This document shows, piece by piece, positions 6,149 to 13,314 of a stretch of 16,317 nt of DNA. Below the pieces are notes generated by a model, which had not been told where the DNA came from, did no database searches, and was given only the letters and a program-made list of their open reading frames with translations. Both the position numbers and the translations under genes were made by a program. This DNA comes from JBFMFR01 sp040752025. GTDB lineage: Bacteria; Chloroflexota; Anaerolineae; Anaerolineales; UBA4823. Position 1 is the stretch's first letter. The number at the start of each line of letters is the position of its first letter. The stretch is taken from the NCBI GenBank assembly GCA_040752025.1, contig JBFMFR010000079.1, positions 1 to 16,317 on the forward strand, in the 5' to 3' direction.

Positions 6149-7312
6149 TTACTCTATCTTGGCAGGCGGAGGCGTTTGGGCGGATGGAAGGGTGAAGGTA
6201 AAGGTGCTGCCCTGGCCGGCGCCGGGGCTGTGCGCCCAGATGCGCCCGCCGTGGGCTTCGACCAGGTGCCTGGCGATGGTCAGGCCGATGCCGCTGCCGC
6301 CGCCGCTGGCGCGCGAGCGCGAGGGGTCCACCCGGTAGAAGCGCGTGAACAGATGCGGCAGGTGTTCGGCGGGGATGCCCACGCCGGTGTCCTCGACCGC
6401 CACCTGCACCTCGGCGCCCTTCAGGCTGGCGCGCAGGTTGACGCGCCCACCGGCGGGCGTGTATTGCAGGGCGTTGCCCAGCAGGTTGAGCAGCACCTGC
6501 TCCAGACGGCCGGCGTCGCTCGTTACGGGAGGCAGGTTGGCGGGCAGATCGGTTTGCAGCGAGACGCCTTTCTCGGTGAAGGAGCGCTCCAGGCGCTGGA
6601 CGGCTGTCTGCGCCAGGCTGGAGATGCTCAGGGGCTGGCGCTGCAATTCGTAAGCCCCGGCCTCCACCCGGCTGAGCTCCTGCAAATCCTCTACCAGGCG
6701 CTGCATGCGCTGCGCTTCGCCGTGGATCTGCTGGAAGGTCTCCGGGTCAGGGGGCAGGACACCATCGATCAGGCCTTCCAGCGAGCCCTTGATGGCGGTG
6801 AGCGGGGTGCGCAGCTCGTGGCTGACGTCTCCGATGAGCTGGCGGCGCATATCTTCGATCTGCTCCAGGCGGGCAGCCATCTGGTTGAAGGCCTGGGCAA
6901 GCTGGGCGAGTTCGTCGTAGTCGGCTGGCGGGCCGTCCGGCGTGCACACGCGCTGCTCGTAATGGCCCTCGGCGATGCGCTGGCTGACTTTCTTCAGGGA
7001 TTGGATCGGGGCGGTTACCTGGCGGCTGACCAGCAGGCTGGCGGCCAATGCGGCCAGCACGGCGGCCACGGCAGCCAGGGCCAGGGCTTCGTTCACGCCC
7101 GAGCGGAAGCTGGCGAACAGGTCTGCTTCCAGGTTCTGGGCTCCACCCATCATCATGCCCATCATGCGGCTCATCGCCAGCAAGTGGCGGTCGAAGACGC
7201 GGGGGATGACGGCTTCCACGGTGAAAGTCAGGACCAGGGCGCCTACCAGGATCACGACCAGGTAGGACAGGAACAGTTTGAACGCCAGGTGGCGGTGCAG
7301 CGCTTTCCACAT
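6149..7312 (-). CDS. sensor histidine kinase with Met-rich external loop
   Basis: A 387-residue membrane kinase. Two helices (about 11-33 and 74-96) flank a short ~40-residue external loop containing M47, M50, M51, M53, M54 and M55 (segment MSRMMGMMMGGA). A HAMP domain follows (about 97-150), then the H-box GDVSHELRTPLTAIKG with phosphoacceptor H165, the N-box LLNLLGNALQYTP (N276/N280), the G1 box DTGVGIP (308-314) and the G2 box GSGIGL (339-344). All catalytic parts are intact. Clustered Met is typical of Cu(I)/Ag(I) ligands, so a copper or silver stimulus is inferred, unlike the larger folded sensor domain of CusS. The ATG at 7312 is chosen because it begins just before helix 1 and lies four bases after the regulator stop codon; a longer frame to 7438 would run through the regulator gene. 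Confidence 0.93.
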   Translation of the reverse strand: MWKALHRHLAFKLFLSYLVVILVGALVLTFTVEAVIPRVFDRHLLAMSRMMGMMMGGAQNLEADLFASFRSGVNEALALAAVAAVLAALAASLLVSRQVTAPIQSLKKVSQRIAEGHYEQRVCTPDGPPADYDELAQLAQAFNQMAARLEQIEDMRRQLIGDVSHELRTPLTAIKGSLEGLIDGVLPPDPETFQQIHGEAQRMQRLVEDLQELSRVEAGAYELQRQPLSISSLAQTAVQRLERSFTEKGVSLQTDLPANLPPVTSDAGRLEQVLLNLLGNALQYTPAGGRVNLRASLKGAEVQVAVEDTGVGIPAEHLPHLFTRFYRVDPSRSRASGGGSGIGLTIARHLVEAHGGRIWAHSPGAGQGSTFTFTLPSAQTPPPAKIE

Positions 7313-7316
7313 GGCT

Positions 7317-8003
7317 TCAGGCCCTTTCGTCGTCGAAGCGGTAGCCCACGCCGCGCACCGTGGCGATGCACTCCCCGGCCTGGCCCAGCTTCTGGCGCAG
7401 ATGGCCGATGTGCACATCCACCACGCGCATCTCTCCAAAGTAATTGGCCCCCCACACCTTTTCCAGGAGCTGCTCTCGGCTGAGCACGATGCGGCGGTGC
7501 TCGGCCAGCGTCTTGAGCAGGTCGAACTCGATGGCGGTCAGCTCGACCAGTTGGCCGCCCACCCAGGCCTGCCGGCTGGCCGTGTCGATGCGCACGTGCT
7601 GGAAGGCGAGCACGTGCGCCGATTGGGTCCCCCCGCCCTGCAAGCGGCGCAGGGCGGCTTTCACCCGGACGGTCAGCTCACGCGGGCTGAAGGGCTTGGT
7701 GACGTAATCGTCGGCGCCGACCGACAGGCCAACCACGCGGTCGGTTTCCTCGGTTTTGGCGGTGAGCAGGATGACGTACACGTCGGACTCGCGGCGCAGG
7801 CGGGTGAGCACTTCCAGGCCGTCCAGACCCGGCAGCATGATATCCAGCACAACCAGGTCGGGCTGGAAGGCGCGCGCGGTTTGCAGGGCGCCCGGCCCAT
7901 CTGCAGCCGTCAGCACCTCGTAGCCTTCCTTGCGCAGGTAGGAGGTCACCAGGTTGGAGATGGAAGGTTCGTCATCGACGACCAGGATTTTGGCATTTGC
8001 CAT
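7317..8003 (-). CDS. OmpR/PhoB-family response regulator
   Basis: A 228-residue two-domain regulator. The receiver domain (1-120) has the acidic pair D10/D11, phosphoacceptor D54 (VVLDIMLPG), T81 and K103 (TKPFSP). The winged-helix DNA-binding domain (about 130-225) shows VELTAIEFDLLKTLAEHRRI, VVDVHIGHLRQKLG and a terminal VRGVGYRF. AGGA sits about six bases before the ATG. It lies 24 bases after the oxidase gene and four bases before the kinase, so it is co-transcribed with both. The likely circuit is that the kinase phosphorylates D54 and the regulator activates the promoter upstream of 10276; this autoregulation is inferred from the operon layout. Confidence 0.95.
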   Translation of the reverse strand: MANAKILVVDDEPSISNLVTSYLRKEGYEVLTAADGPGALQTARAFQPDLVVLDIMLPGLDGLEVLTRLRRESDVYVILLTAKTEETDRVVGLSVGADDYVTKPFSPRELTVRVKAALRRLQGGGTQSAHVLAFQHVRIDTASRQAWVGGQLVELTAIEFDLLKTLAEHRRIVLSREQLLEKVWGANYFGEMRVVDVHIGHLRQKLGQAGECIATVRGVGYRFDDERA

Positions 8004-8027
8004 GTTTTCCTTCGTTAGAGAGCGTGC

Positions 8028-9638
8028 TCATACCTCGATGCGAAAATTGCGCATCATGCCGCTGTCTTCGTGCTCCAGGTTATGGCAGTGGTAAAGATAC
8101 ACACCTGGAAAGCCCTCAAATTTTACCAATATTACCACGCGCTCGCCGGGCAAAACCAGCACAGTGTCTTTCCAGCCTTCATCCACGAACCCGGCGCTGA
8201 GGGTGGCATATTCACGCTGGTAGCCGCGCTCGACCTGGCGTTCGATCACCTGGAACTGCACGGCGTGCAGATGCATAGGATGCGGTTCGCCTGCGCCGCC
8301 CATCATCATGCCCATCCTGCCGCCGCCCAGGTTGGCGAACTCCCAGGTCTCCATGCTGCCCAGGCGCACCACCTCATCTTTAGCAACTTCATCCATCACA
8401 AAAGTGCGCCCGTTGAGGCTGTGGGTCATGTGCTGCATCGCCAGGGCGATGCGCCGCTGTTTCTCGGCGGCCTGCGGCGCGTAGAACCCGGGGTCGGAAA
8501 GGCGCGGCGGCAAGGGTTGATCGGCCGCGCCGGGGCGGTCGATGCGCACGCGTAAGACTTCCAGTGGGGCGCCGTTCGGCAGGCTGCCGCCGATCATCAT
8601 GCTGCCCATCCCGCCGCTGCCGGTCGAGAACGCCAGGCTCTTCAAGCGCAGCTCTTGCCCGGGCGAGTAGGCGCTGAAATCAGCCCACAGCTCAACGCGC
8701 TCGCCTGGGGCCAGGGTGATATATTCGCGACTCACCGGCTTTTCCAGCAAACCGCCGTCTGTAGCGATGACCGTCAGCGGGCTGTGATCATCCCAGGCGA
8801 GCTTGTAGATGCGGGCGTTGGAGCCGTTGAGCAGGCGCAGGCGGTAGGGCTGGGCTGCCACTGAAAGCGCATTGTGCATCTGGCCGTTGACCAGGATGCG
8901 CTCGCCGAAGAAGCCCGTCATCGGATTGGGCGTATAGATCAACTGGTTATCCTGGTCGAAGGTGCGATCCTGGATGACCAGCGGCAGGTCGAATTCGCCG
9001 GAGGGCAGCCCGGCAGCCGCGTCTTCTTCATCGGAGACGATCAGCAGCCCGGCCAGTCCATAATAGACTTGCGGGCCGGTCAACCCGTGGGGATGCGGGT
9101 GGAACCAGTATGTTCCGGCCCGGTTGAGCACTTTGAAGTGGTATTCGTAGCTTTCACCCCCTGAAATGGCGTAGCGGGGGTGGCCATCCATTTCCTCTGG
9201 AACGTGCAGGCCATGCCAGTGGATCGTGGTGGGCTGACGGTCGGATGCCGGCATGTCGTTGCGGAAATGCACGCGCAGTTCCTGGCCGCGCTGCAGGCGC
9301 AGGATCGGGCCGGGATAAGCCTCGGTCAGGGTTTGATAGGCGTTGCGATCGCCCTGGACCACCTGTCCCTGGTACTGCCAGACGCGCGTGGCCGGGCCGG
9401 GCAGGATGTTCACCTCGCCCGGCGCAGTGCGCAGGTCGATCTCGAGCGGGGCAGCCGGCGCCAGGGTGGGTAAAGTGGGTTGGAGCGATGCAGGTGCGCC
9501 GGGTGTTGTCCCGCCCGGCAACGCTGGCGCGAGCTGGTCGGGCCAGCGCGGGCTGCACGCCGCCAGCAAGAGCGCCCCGCTTCCCAGGCCGGCCAGGCGC
9601 AAGAAATCTCGCCGAGTGAGGATTGGAAGGGATTTCAT
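8028..9638 (-). CDS. Tat-exported multicopper oxidase lipoprotein (CueO-like)
   Basis: A 536-residue oxidase, predicted to oxidise Cu(I) or phenolic/metal substrates with O2 outside the cytoplasm. The N-terminus has a Tat motif (TRRDFLR, R9/R10) and a lipobox LLAAC with C28. All four copper-site motifs are present: HWHG (140-143), FHPHPHG (179-185), PHPMHLH (452-458) and HCHNLEHEDSGMM (517-529), including the type-1 ligand at M528 as in CueO. Two Met-rich stretches are inserted: GGMGSMMIGG (342-351) and RMGMMMGGA (441-449), the latter just before the copper ligands. The ATG at 9638 overlaps the stop of the preceding zinc-ribbon gene (ATGA), implying translational coupling. A longer frame to 9749 would displace the signal peptide. 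Being lipid-anchored is a difference from soluble CueO. Confidence 0.95.
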   Translation of the reverse strand: MKSLPILTRRDFLRLAGLGSGALLLAACSPRWPDQLAPALPGGTTPGAPASLQPTLPTLAPAAPLEIDLRTAPGEVNILPGPATRVWQYQGQVVQGDRNAYQTLTEAYPGPILRLQRGQELRVHFRNDMPASDRQPTTIHWHGLHVPEEMDGHPRYAISGGESYEYHFKVLNRAGTYWFHPHPHGLTGPQVYYGLAGLLIVSDEEDAAAGLPSGEFDLPLVIQDRTFDQDNQLIYTPNPMTGFFGERILVNGQMHNALSVAAQPYRLRLLNGSNARIYKLAWDDHSPLTVIATDGGLLEKPVSREYITLAPGERVELWADFSAYSPGQELRLKSLAFSTGSGGMGSMMIGGSLPNGAPLEVLRVRIDRPGAADQPLPPRLSDPGFYAPQAAEKQRRIALAMQHMTHSLNGRTFVMDEVAKDEVVRLGSMETWEFANLGGGRMGMMMGGAGEPHPMHLHAVQFQVIERQVERGYQREYATLSAGFVDEGWKDTVLVLPGERVVILVKFEGFPGVYLYHCHNLEHEDSGMMRNFRIEV

Positions 9639-9895
9639 GGTGCGGCAGGCGCGCCACAAAATGTGCAGGCTCGATCGCCTGGGTTGACTGCCTGGTGACA
9701 ATAACGGCAAAGGTGCGCCTTGAGCGCAGAGCCGCAGCGTGGGCGCCAACCAAAGTTTGGCGATACGGGGTTTGTGCAGGTTGGGCAGGTGAGGTGCTCA
9801 ACAAGCTGCGCTTGGGGCGCGGGCGGCGGCGATGGCTGCGCCAGCGCGGCTGCCAATGGGAGCATGAACCGGGATAGATTTGGCCCGCAGCACAT
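9635..9895 (-). CDS. double zinc-ribbon protein
   Basis: An 86-residue protein with a short hydrophobic/Pro-rich N-terminus (LPLAAALAQPSPPPAPQAQL) and two zinc-ribbon modules. The second (about 64-83) is canonical, CRYCHQ...ACTFCGAP, with two CxxC pairs. The first has CPTC but only one Cys in the second half (WRPRCGSAL where CPxCG is expected), so three of four ligands remain. Such ribbons are usually protein- or nucleic-acid-contacting modules. Here, between a Met-rich membrane protein and a multicopper oxidase, a metal-related chaperone or membrane adaptor is an inference only. The gene starts 12 bases after the upstream stop and ends in the oxidase start codon (4-base overlap). Start assignment is weak: only AGG, about seven bases upstream. 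Confidence 0.75.
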   Translation of the reverse strand: MCCGPNLSRFMLPLAAALAQPSPPPAPQAQLVEHLTCPTCTNPVSPNFGWRPRCGSALKAHLCRYCHQAVNPGDRACTFCGAPAAP

Positions 9896-9907
9896 GGGGA
9901 ACCTGCT

Positions 9908-10276
9908 TCAGGATAGTGTCTGCCCGCAGTACGGGCAGGTGTTCCAATCGGCTTGAGCCGGCCGGCTGCAATTCTGGCAGGCGCGCCCGCTGGCTTGAGA
10001 GACTGCCGGCTGAGCGGCGTTATTCGAGCGGATCAGGGTATTGACCAGGGCGACCACGCCGACGACGAGCAGCGTGAAGATCGCCGCCGGAATGAGCCAC
10101 ATGAAGAGCATGCCTGCCCAGCCCAGGGGGGGCATGAAGCCAAAGCCGTGGCCCATCATGCCATATCCGCCCATCATGCCGCCATAGCGCCACAGGTTCG
10201 AAATCGTCCACACGGCCGATAGCGCCAGCAAGAGCACGGCTGCAACGGCCAGGATCCAAAAGATCGTCTTCTTCAT
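9908..10276 (-). CDS. Met-rich membrane protein with C-terminal zinc ribbon
   Basis: A 122-residue protein and the first gene of the copper operon. Helix 1 (about 5-27) and helix 2 (about 53-81) flank a 25-residue loop with M34, M35, M40, M41, H43 and M48 (segment GGMMGGYGMMGHGFGFMP), followed by a cytosolic tail with a zinc ribbon, CQNC (100-103) and CPYC (114-117). The loop is probably external, where the Met/His residues could bind Cu(I). GGAGG lies six bases before the ATG, the strongest ribosome site in the operon. The overall plan (two helices plus a short cytosolic tail) recalls small SHOCT-type membrane proteins near metal-resistance genes, but a zinc ribbon replaces the SHOCT helix. 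The function is inferred from composition and context. Confidence 0.8.
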   Translation of the reverse strand: MKKTIFWILAVAAVLLLALSAVWTISNLWRYGGMMGGYGMMGHGFGFMPPLGWAGMLFMWLIPAAIFTLLVVGVVALVNTLIRSNNAAQPAVSQASGRACQNCSRPAQADWNTCPYCGQTLS

Positions 10277-10323
10277 TGTCTGCCTCCAGAGAACGCTTTA
10301 TCTCAATACCAGGATACCGCAGG

Positions 10324-10353
10324 TTTATGTCGATTTCATGAAGGATCGATAAA
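10324..10353 (-). promoter_or_regulatory. candidate operator upstream of the copper operon
   Basis: This is a 30-base imperfect palindrome with outer arms TTTAT / ATAAA and a perfect TTCATGAA centre, about 50 bases upstream of the first operon ATG. It is the only clear dyad in the promoter region and would suit an OmpR-type dimer. No confident -35/-10 pair was found nearby, and a closer GGTAT direct repeat is also present. Confidence 0.3.
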
Positions 10354-10375
10354 CTCTGGATAAAGAACGCGCCTA

Positions 10376-10507
10376 TTTACCGCAAAGCCGCGAAGAGCGC
10401 AAAGAAAGACTGGAAAAACTTTTAGCAGCAAGCCGGAATTGAGATTCTGGCATCCTCAGACAATAACTTGCATTCCTTAGCGTTCCTGGCGCCTTTGCGG
10501 TGAAAAG
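10376..10507. repeat. MITE-like element with imperfect terminal inverted repeats
   Basis: The left end (10376-10408) begins TTTACCGCAAAGCCGCGAAG; the right end (10475-10507) read in reverse begins TTTTCACCGCAAAGGCGCCA. They align over about 32 bases with few mismatches and share ACCGCAAAG, CGC and AAG words. The ~66-base centre has no reading frame. The element fills most of the 267-base gap between the copper operon and the methyltransferase gene, which otherwise holds the copper operon's promoter region. Confidence 0.6.
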
Positions 10508-10530
10508 CCTGGTTTGGTCAAGCTCCGATT

Positions 10531-10562
10531 GACTGGCACAGAATCAGCGGAGATCTGCGTCC
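10531..10562 (-). repeat. degenerate interspersed repeat, copy 3
   Basis: On the minus strand ACGCAGATCTCCGCTGATTC resembles ACGCAGATTCTCGCGGATTC at 1104-1123. It overlaps the last codons of the methyltransferase gene, so the residues DADLR and the stop are repeat-derived. Confidence 0.4.
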
Positions 10563-11356
10563 TGTTCTTGATTCGGATAGCCAACCAGGTAGGTGAAGAC
10601 GAAGACCGGCGCGCCGGTCTCGGCCTGGCCGATCTCCCAGGTGTAGCCGGGACAGTCGAGCGAGGCGGTCAGCTCGCGCAGCGCCTGGGGCGAGTAGACC
10701 CGCAGCAGCGAGACGATCCCATCCCAGCAGGTAGCCAGGGGGACGAGCGGCAGCAGGTAGGTCCACAAGAAGCGCCACAGGCGGCGGGGCTTGATCCAGG
10801 GAGTGAGCAGCAGGTAGCTCAACGGTGTGACCTCGGGAGTGAGCAGCAGGAGCAGCCAACCCAGCGGCGGCTTGAGGTCGGCTTCGACGATGGCGATGGC
10901 GGCGCGCTGGTTGGCGGCGCCCTGCAGGATGGCACGCGCCTGCTCGGGCCTGAAGTGGTGGAAGCCTTCGAAGAGCGTGCGCATGCCCTTGAGGTGCGCG
11001 GGCACGTGCAGGGCGTCCACCGGCTCGGCCAGGTACTGGATGCCCTGGCGCGAGTCGCCGGCCCACTTTTGGAGCGCCTCGGGGCTGGGGTACTTGTCGG
11101 TCAGGCTGACGGTCACCGGCCAGCCGGCCTGGGCCAGTTGCGCTTGCAGGCGCAGCCAGGGCCCGCTGCCGCCCGAGCACAGATCGATGATCTCCTTTGT
11201 ACCGGCGTGCTGCATGGCCTTGACGAAGAGCGGCGCCAGGCGCTGGTACGCCGGGCTGAGCGTGGCGACGAACTGCAAGTAATCGGTCTGGATGCGCCGG
11301 AAGGTTTGCGGGTACCAGGGCTGGTCGGTGAACTCGAACAGGTGGATGCGTCTCAT
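10544..11356 (-). CDS. class I SAM-dependent methyltransferase
   Basis: A 270-residue protein. Motif I is clear (KEIIDLCSGGSGPWLRLQ, about 54-71), an acidic motif II follows (SLTDKYPS, D87), and a later motif is FEGFHHFRPEQA (129-140). The C-terminal half has two hydrophobic stretches (WLLLLLTPEVTPLSYLLLTP and RFLWTYLLPLVPLA), suggesting membrane attachment or a lipid substrate. The substrate is not evident. The ATG at 11356 overlaps the stop of the polytopic membrane gene by four bases (ATGA), so the two are translationally coupled. A competing frame (10518-11375) in the same DNA is a shadow: it lacks motif I. The last five codons lie in an interspersed repeat, which may have replaced the original C-terminus. 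Confidence 0.85.
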   Translation of the reverse strand: MRRIHLFEFTDQPWYPQTFRRIQTDYLQFVATLSPAYQRLAPLFVKAMQHAGTKEIIDLCSGGSGPWLRLQAQLAQAGWPVTVSLTDKYPSPEALQKWAGDSRQGIQYLAEPVDALHVPAHLKGMRTLFEGFHHFRPEQARAILQGAANQRAAIAIVEADLKPPLGWLLLLLTPEVTPLSYLLLTPWIKPRRLWRFLWTYLLPLVPLATCWDGIVSLLRVYSPQALRELTASLDCPGYTWEIGQAETGAPVFVFTYLVGYPNQEQDADLR

Positions 11357-12291
11357 GATGTGACCTGTCTCCCAAAATGGCGTTTAGATAGCAAGATGGC
11401 GAGCAGGGTGAGCGCCAGCGGCAGCCCCACGAAGGGCGCCAGGTGGGCCCCCTGGAGGGGTACGTTTTTCAGGATGTCCATCTCGGTGGGTGGGAGGCGC
11501 ACCAGCGCCAGGATTTCAGCGAAGCTGGATCGCAGCAGGGTGGTGAGGGTCGAGGCGGTGAGCAGGCCGAAGTAGGCGAGCGAGCCCCACCAGGCCCAGG
11601 CTTTTCGCTGGGAAACGCCCCAGGCCAGTAAGGCCAGGCACAGGATCGAAACGTCCAGGGCCAGGATGCCGTTCAAGCCGTTCAACCATGCGCCGAACAG
11701 CGGGTACAGGCCGTTGAAGAACAAGGGGAAGTGCAGGGCGATGACGTAGCCGCTGAAGAGCAGGGTCAGCACCAGCACCGGCATGGGCAGGCGCTCGAGC
11801 CAGGAGGGGTTTGGGTCTTTGCTTTCGAAGGCCTGGCGGATGGTTGCCCCCTGGTAGAAGCGGATCAGCAGGCCGGGCAGGGCCAGGTAGGCCAGCACCG
11901 CTGCCAGGAGGGCCAGCAGCGCCGCCGCCGGGGTGGGGTCTTTGAAGCTCAGCAAAACCAGGAAGACCACCACCAGCGGGGCGCCGACGATCCAGGCGCA
12001 CCACATCAGGGCGATGGCCCAAAGCCGCGCCCAGCGTTGCAGCCGCAGGTGGGCGATTCCCAGCGGGATGAGCAGCAGGGCGATGAGCTCGTAAGCGATG
12101 ACCTGCCAGGCGATGATGGCGAAGACCAGCGAGCCGAAGCCGAAACCCTCGAAGTAAAAACGGCCGCCCTGGGAAAACAGGTAGAAGCCGTAGGCCTCGG
12201 CCGGCCCGTAGAGCGCGGCGACCAGGCCGGCCAGCAGCATCAGGACGCCGAGGATGGGTAAAAAGCGGGGGGTGTTGATGGATTTGAACAA
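11353..12291 (-). CDS. polytopic membrane protein of unknown function
   Basis: A 312-residue integral membrane protein with about eight hydrophobic segments: near 13-31, 52-80, 89-117, 121-143, 170-195, 207-225, 231-252 and 280-304. No catalytic motif or transport signature was recognised. The start codon is TTG at 12291; it lies six bases after the upstream stop, and GAGGA at the end of the previous gene can act as ribosome site about ten bases away. The gene ends in a 4-base overlap with the methyltransferase. It is the middle gene of a three-gene operon, so a joint role with the methyltransferase and the bitopic protein is likely, but its nature is unknown. Confidence 0.75.
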   Translation of the reverse strand: MFKSINTPRFLPILGVLMLLAGLVAALYGPAEAYGFYLFSQGGRFYFEGFGFGSLVFAIIAWQVIAYELIALLLIPLGIAHLRLQRWARLWAIALMWCAWIVGAPLVVVFLVLLSFKDPTPAAALLALLAAVLAYLALPGLLIRFYQGATIRQAFESKDPNPSWLERLPMPVLVLTLLFSGYVIALHFPLFFNGLYPLFGAWLNGLNGILALDVSILCLALLAWGVSQRKAWAWWGSLAYFGLLTASTLTTLLRSSFAEILALVRLPPTEMDILKNVPLQGAHLAPFVGLPLALTLLAILLSKRHFGRQVTS

Positions 12292-12297
12292 CCGAAA

Positions 12298-13170
12298 TCA
12301 GTCCTCATCTTTCGATGCGATGCGCTTCTCCAGCGCGGCCAGGCGCTGCTCCAGTTCTTTCTTGTTCTGGTTGGATTTGTAGGTCAGGTAAGCCAGCAGC
12401 AGGGCCAGCGGGCCGCCTGTGCCCAGGATGACCACCAGGTTCTTCCCGAGCCAATCTGCCAGGCGGGCGGAGAAGGGCCGGTCGACCACCTCGACGTTGC
12501 GGGTCAGGCTCTTGACCAGGATTTCGAGCTTCTCGCCGCCGTATTCGGCTTCGCCGTACAGCCGCAGAGTCAGCTTCTGGCGGCCTGTGGCTTTGGCCAG
12601 GATGTCCCAGGTCCAGGTGGCCGAGTCGCTGTCGTAGAAGTACCTGCGCCCATCCTCCTCGCCGGAAATGCTGATCACTTCCGAGGCGGCGCTCAACTCG
12701 GCGCGCACCACCGGGTAGACCTTGACGGGGAAGTACACCACCAGCCGGGCCGGGTCATCGGGCGAGACTTCGATATCCACGTTGCTGGCTTCGATGTGCG
12801 GCACCGGGTCCAGGCTGGCGACTTGCTGCTGCTGGCGCACTTCGACCACCACGACTTCCCCCTGCCCGATGCGCAGCTCTTGTGGATAGTTCATCACCAG
12901 CTCGCCGTTCTCCTCCACGGGCGCGGGAGTGCGTTGGGGCGTGGGCTGGGATTGCGCTGGGGTGTGTTGGGCGGCAACGGTGGCCTCTTGCCTGGCTTGT
13001 AGAGTTGCATGGACCGCAGCGGCCACTTCCGTTTCAGAAGTATTCTCCTGGCCTGTGAGACCCCAAAAACCCACCATCATTGATAACAGCAAAATAGCCA
13101 AGATCAACAGGCTGACGGATAGCAGGACCAAAATACGGAATCTACTGGCTGAACTGGACATAGGCGCCAT
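12298..13170 (-). CDS. bitopic membrane protein with external beta domain and C-terminal coiled coil
   Basis: A 290-residue protein: helix 1 (about 11-37), a Thr/Gln/Pro-rich linker (45-88), an external strand-rich domain (about 90-235), helix 2 (about 244-264) and a cytosolic coiled coil (KELEQRLAALEKRIAS, 271-286). The end of the external domain reads ATWTWDILAKATGRQKLTLRL and then RNVEVVDRPF. This 'W.W.i....G...L.L.l ... i.V' pattern resembles an external domain I recall from caspase/TIR-linked bacterial proteins, which likewise sits just before a membrane helix. That similarity is from memory and is not proof. Two starts are possible: ATG at 13170, or ATG at 13161 with AAGGATGG six to nine bases upstream. 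It is the first gene of the operon, behind a strong promoter. Confidence 0.75.
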   Translation of the reverse strand: MAPMSSSASRFRILVLLSVSLLILAILLLSMMVGFWGLTGQENTSETEVAAAVHATLQARQEATVAAQHTPAQSQPTPQRTPAPVEENGELVMNYPQELRIGQGEVVVVEVRQQQQVASLDPVPHIEASNVDIEVSPDDPARLVVYFPVKVYPVVRAELSAASEVISISGEEDGRRYFYDSDSATWTWDILAKATGRQKLTLRLYGEAEYGGEKLEILVKSLTRNVEVVDRPFSARLADWLGKNLVVILGTGGPLALLLAYLTYKSNQNKKELEQRLAALEKRIASKDED

Positions 13171-13229
13171 CCTTCAAAGCTGCTCTCGACCGCCAGGGAA
13201 AGGCCCCTGCCGGTGGGCAGCCTGTCCCC

Positions 13230-13258
13230 ATTGTAGAGCAGATGAGGGGTGGAGTCAA
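13230..13258 (-). promoter_or_regulatory. strong sigma70-type promoter of the three-gene operon
   Basis: On the minus strand TTGACT (13258-13253) and TACAAT (13235-13230) are separated by exactly 17 bases; each box matches the consensus at five of six positions. Transcription should start near 13223, giving a leader of about 53 bases. The leader contains a small hairpin (CAGGG...CCCTG). Confidence 0.75.
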
Positions 13259-13314
13259 GCGTTCCGATATCAAGGCAGGATTAATCGCCCGCAGGGTTGA
13301 GGATGCGCTTTATG

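Noticed and set aside
6137..7483. Long plus-strand open frame (448 codons)
   Set aside because: It is antisense to the histidine kinase and regulator, whose motifs are intact. The frame has low-complexity Ala/Gly/Gln/His composition typical of high-GC shadows and no ribosome site.
7278..8018. Plus-strand open frame (246 codons)
   Set aside because: It mirrors the response regulator gene exactly and has no recognisable protein features.
6149..10276. The 17-base DNA identity between the kinase and oxidase Met-rich motifs as a recent duplication
   Set aside because: Met has one codon and the only free base is one Gly wobble, so the DNA identity is almost forced by the protein motif.
10518..11375. 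Alternative minus-strand frame (285 codons) over the methyltransferase
   Set aside because: It is Arg/Pro/Ala-rich and lacks the SAM-binding motif seen in the 10544-11356 frame.
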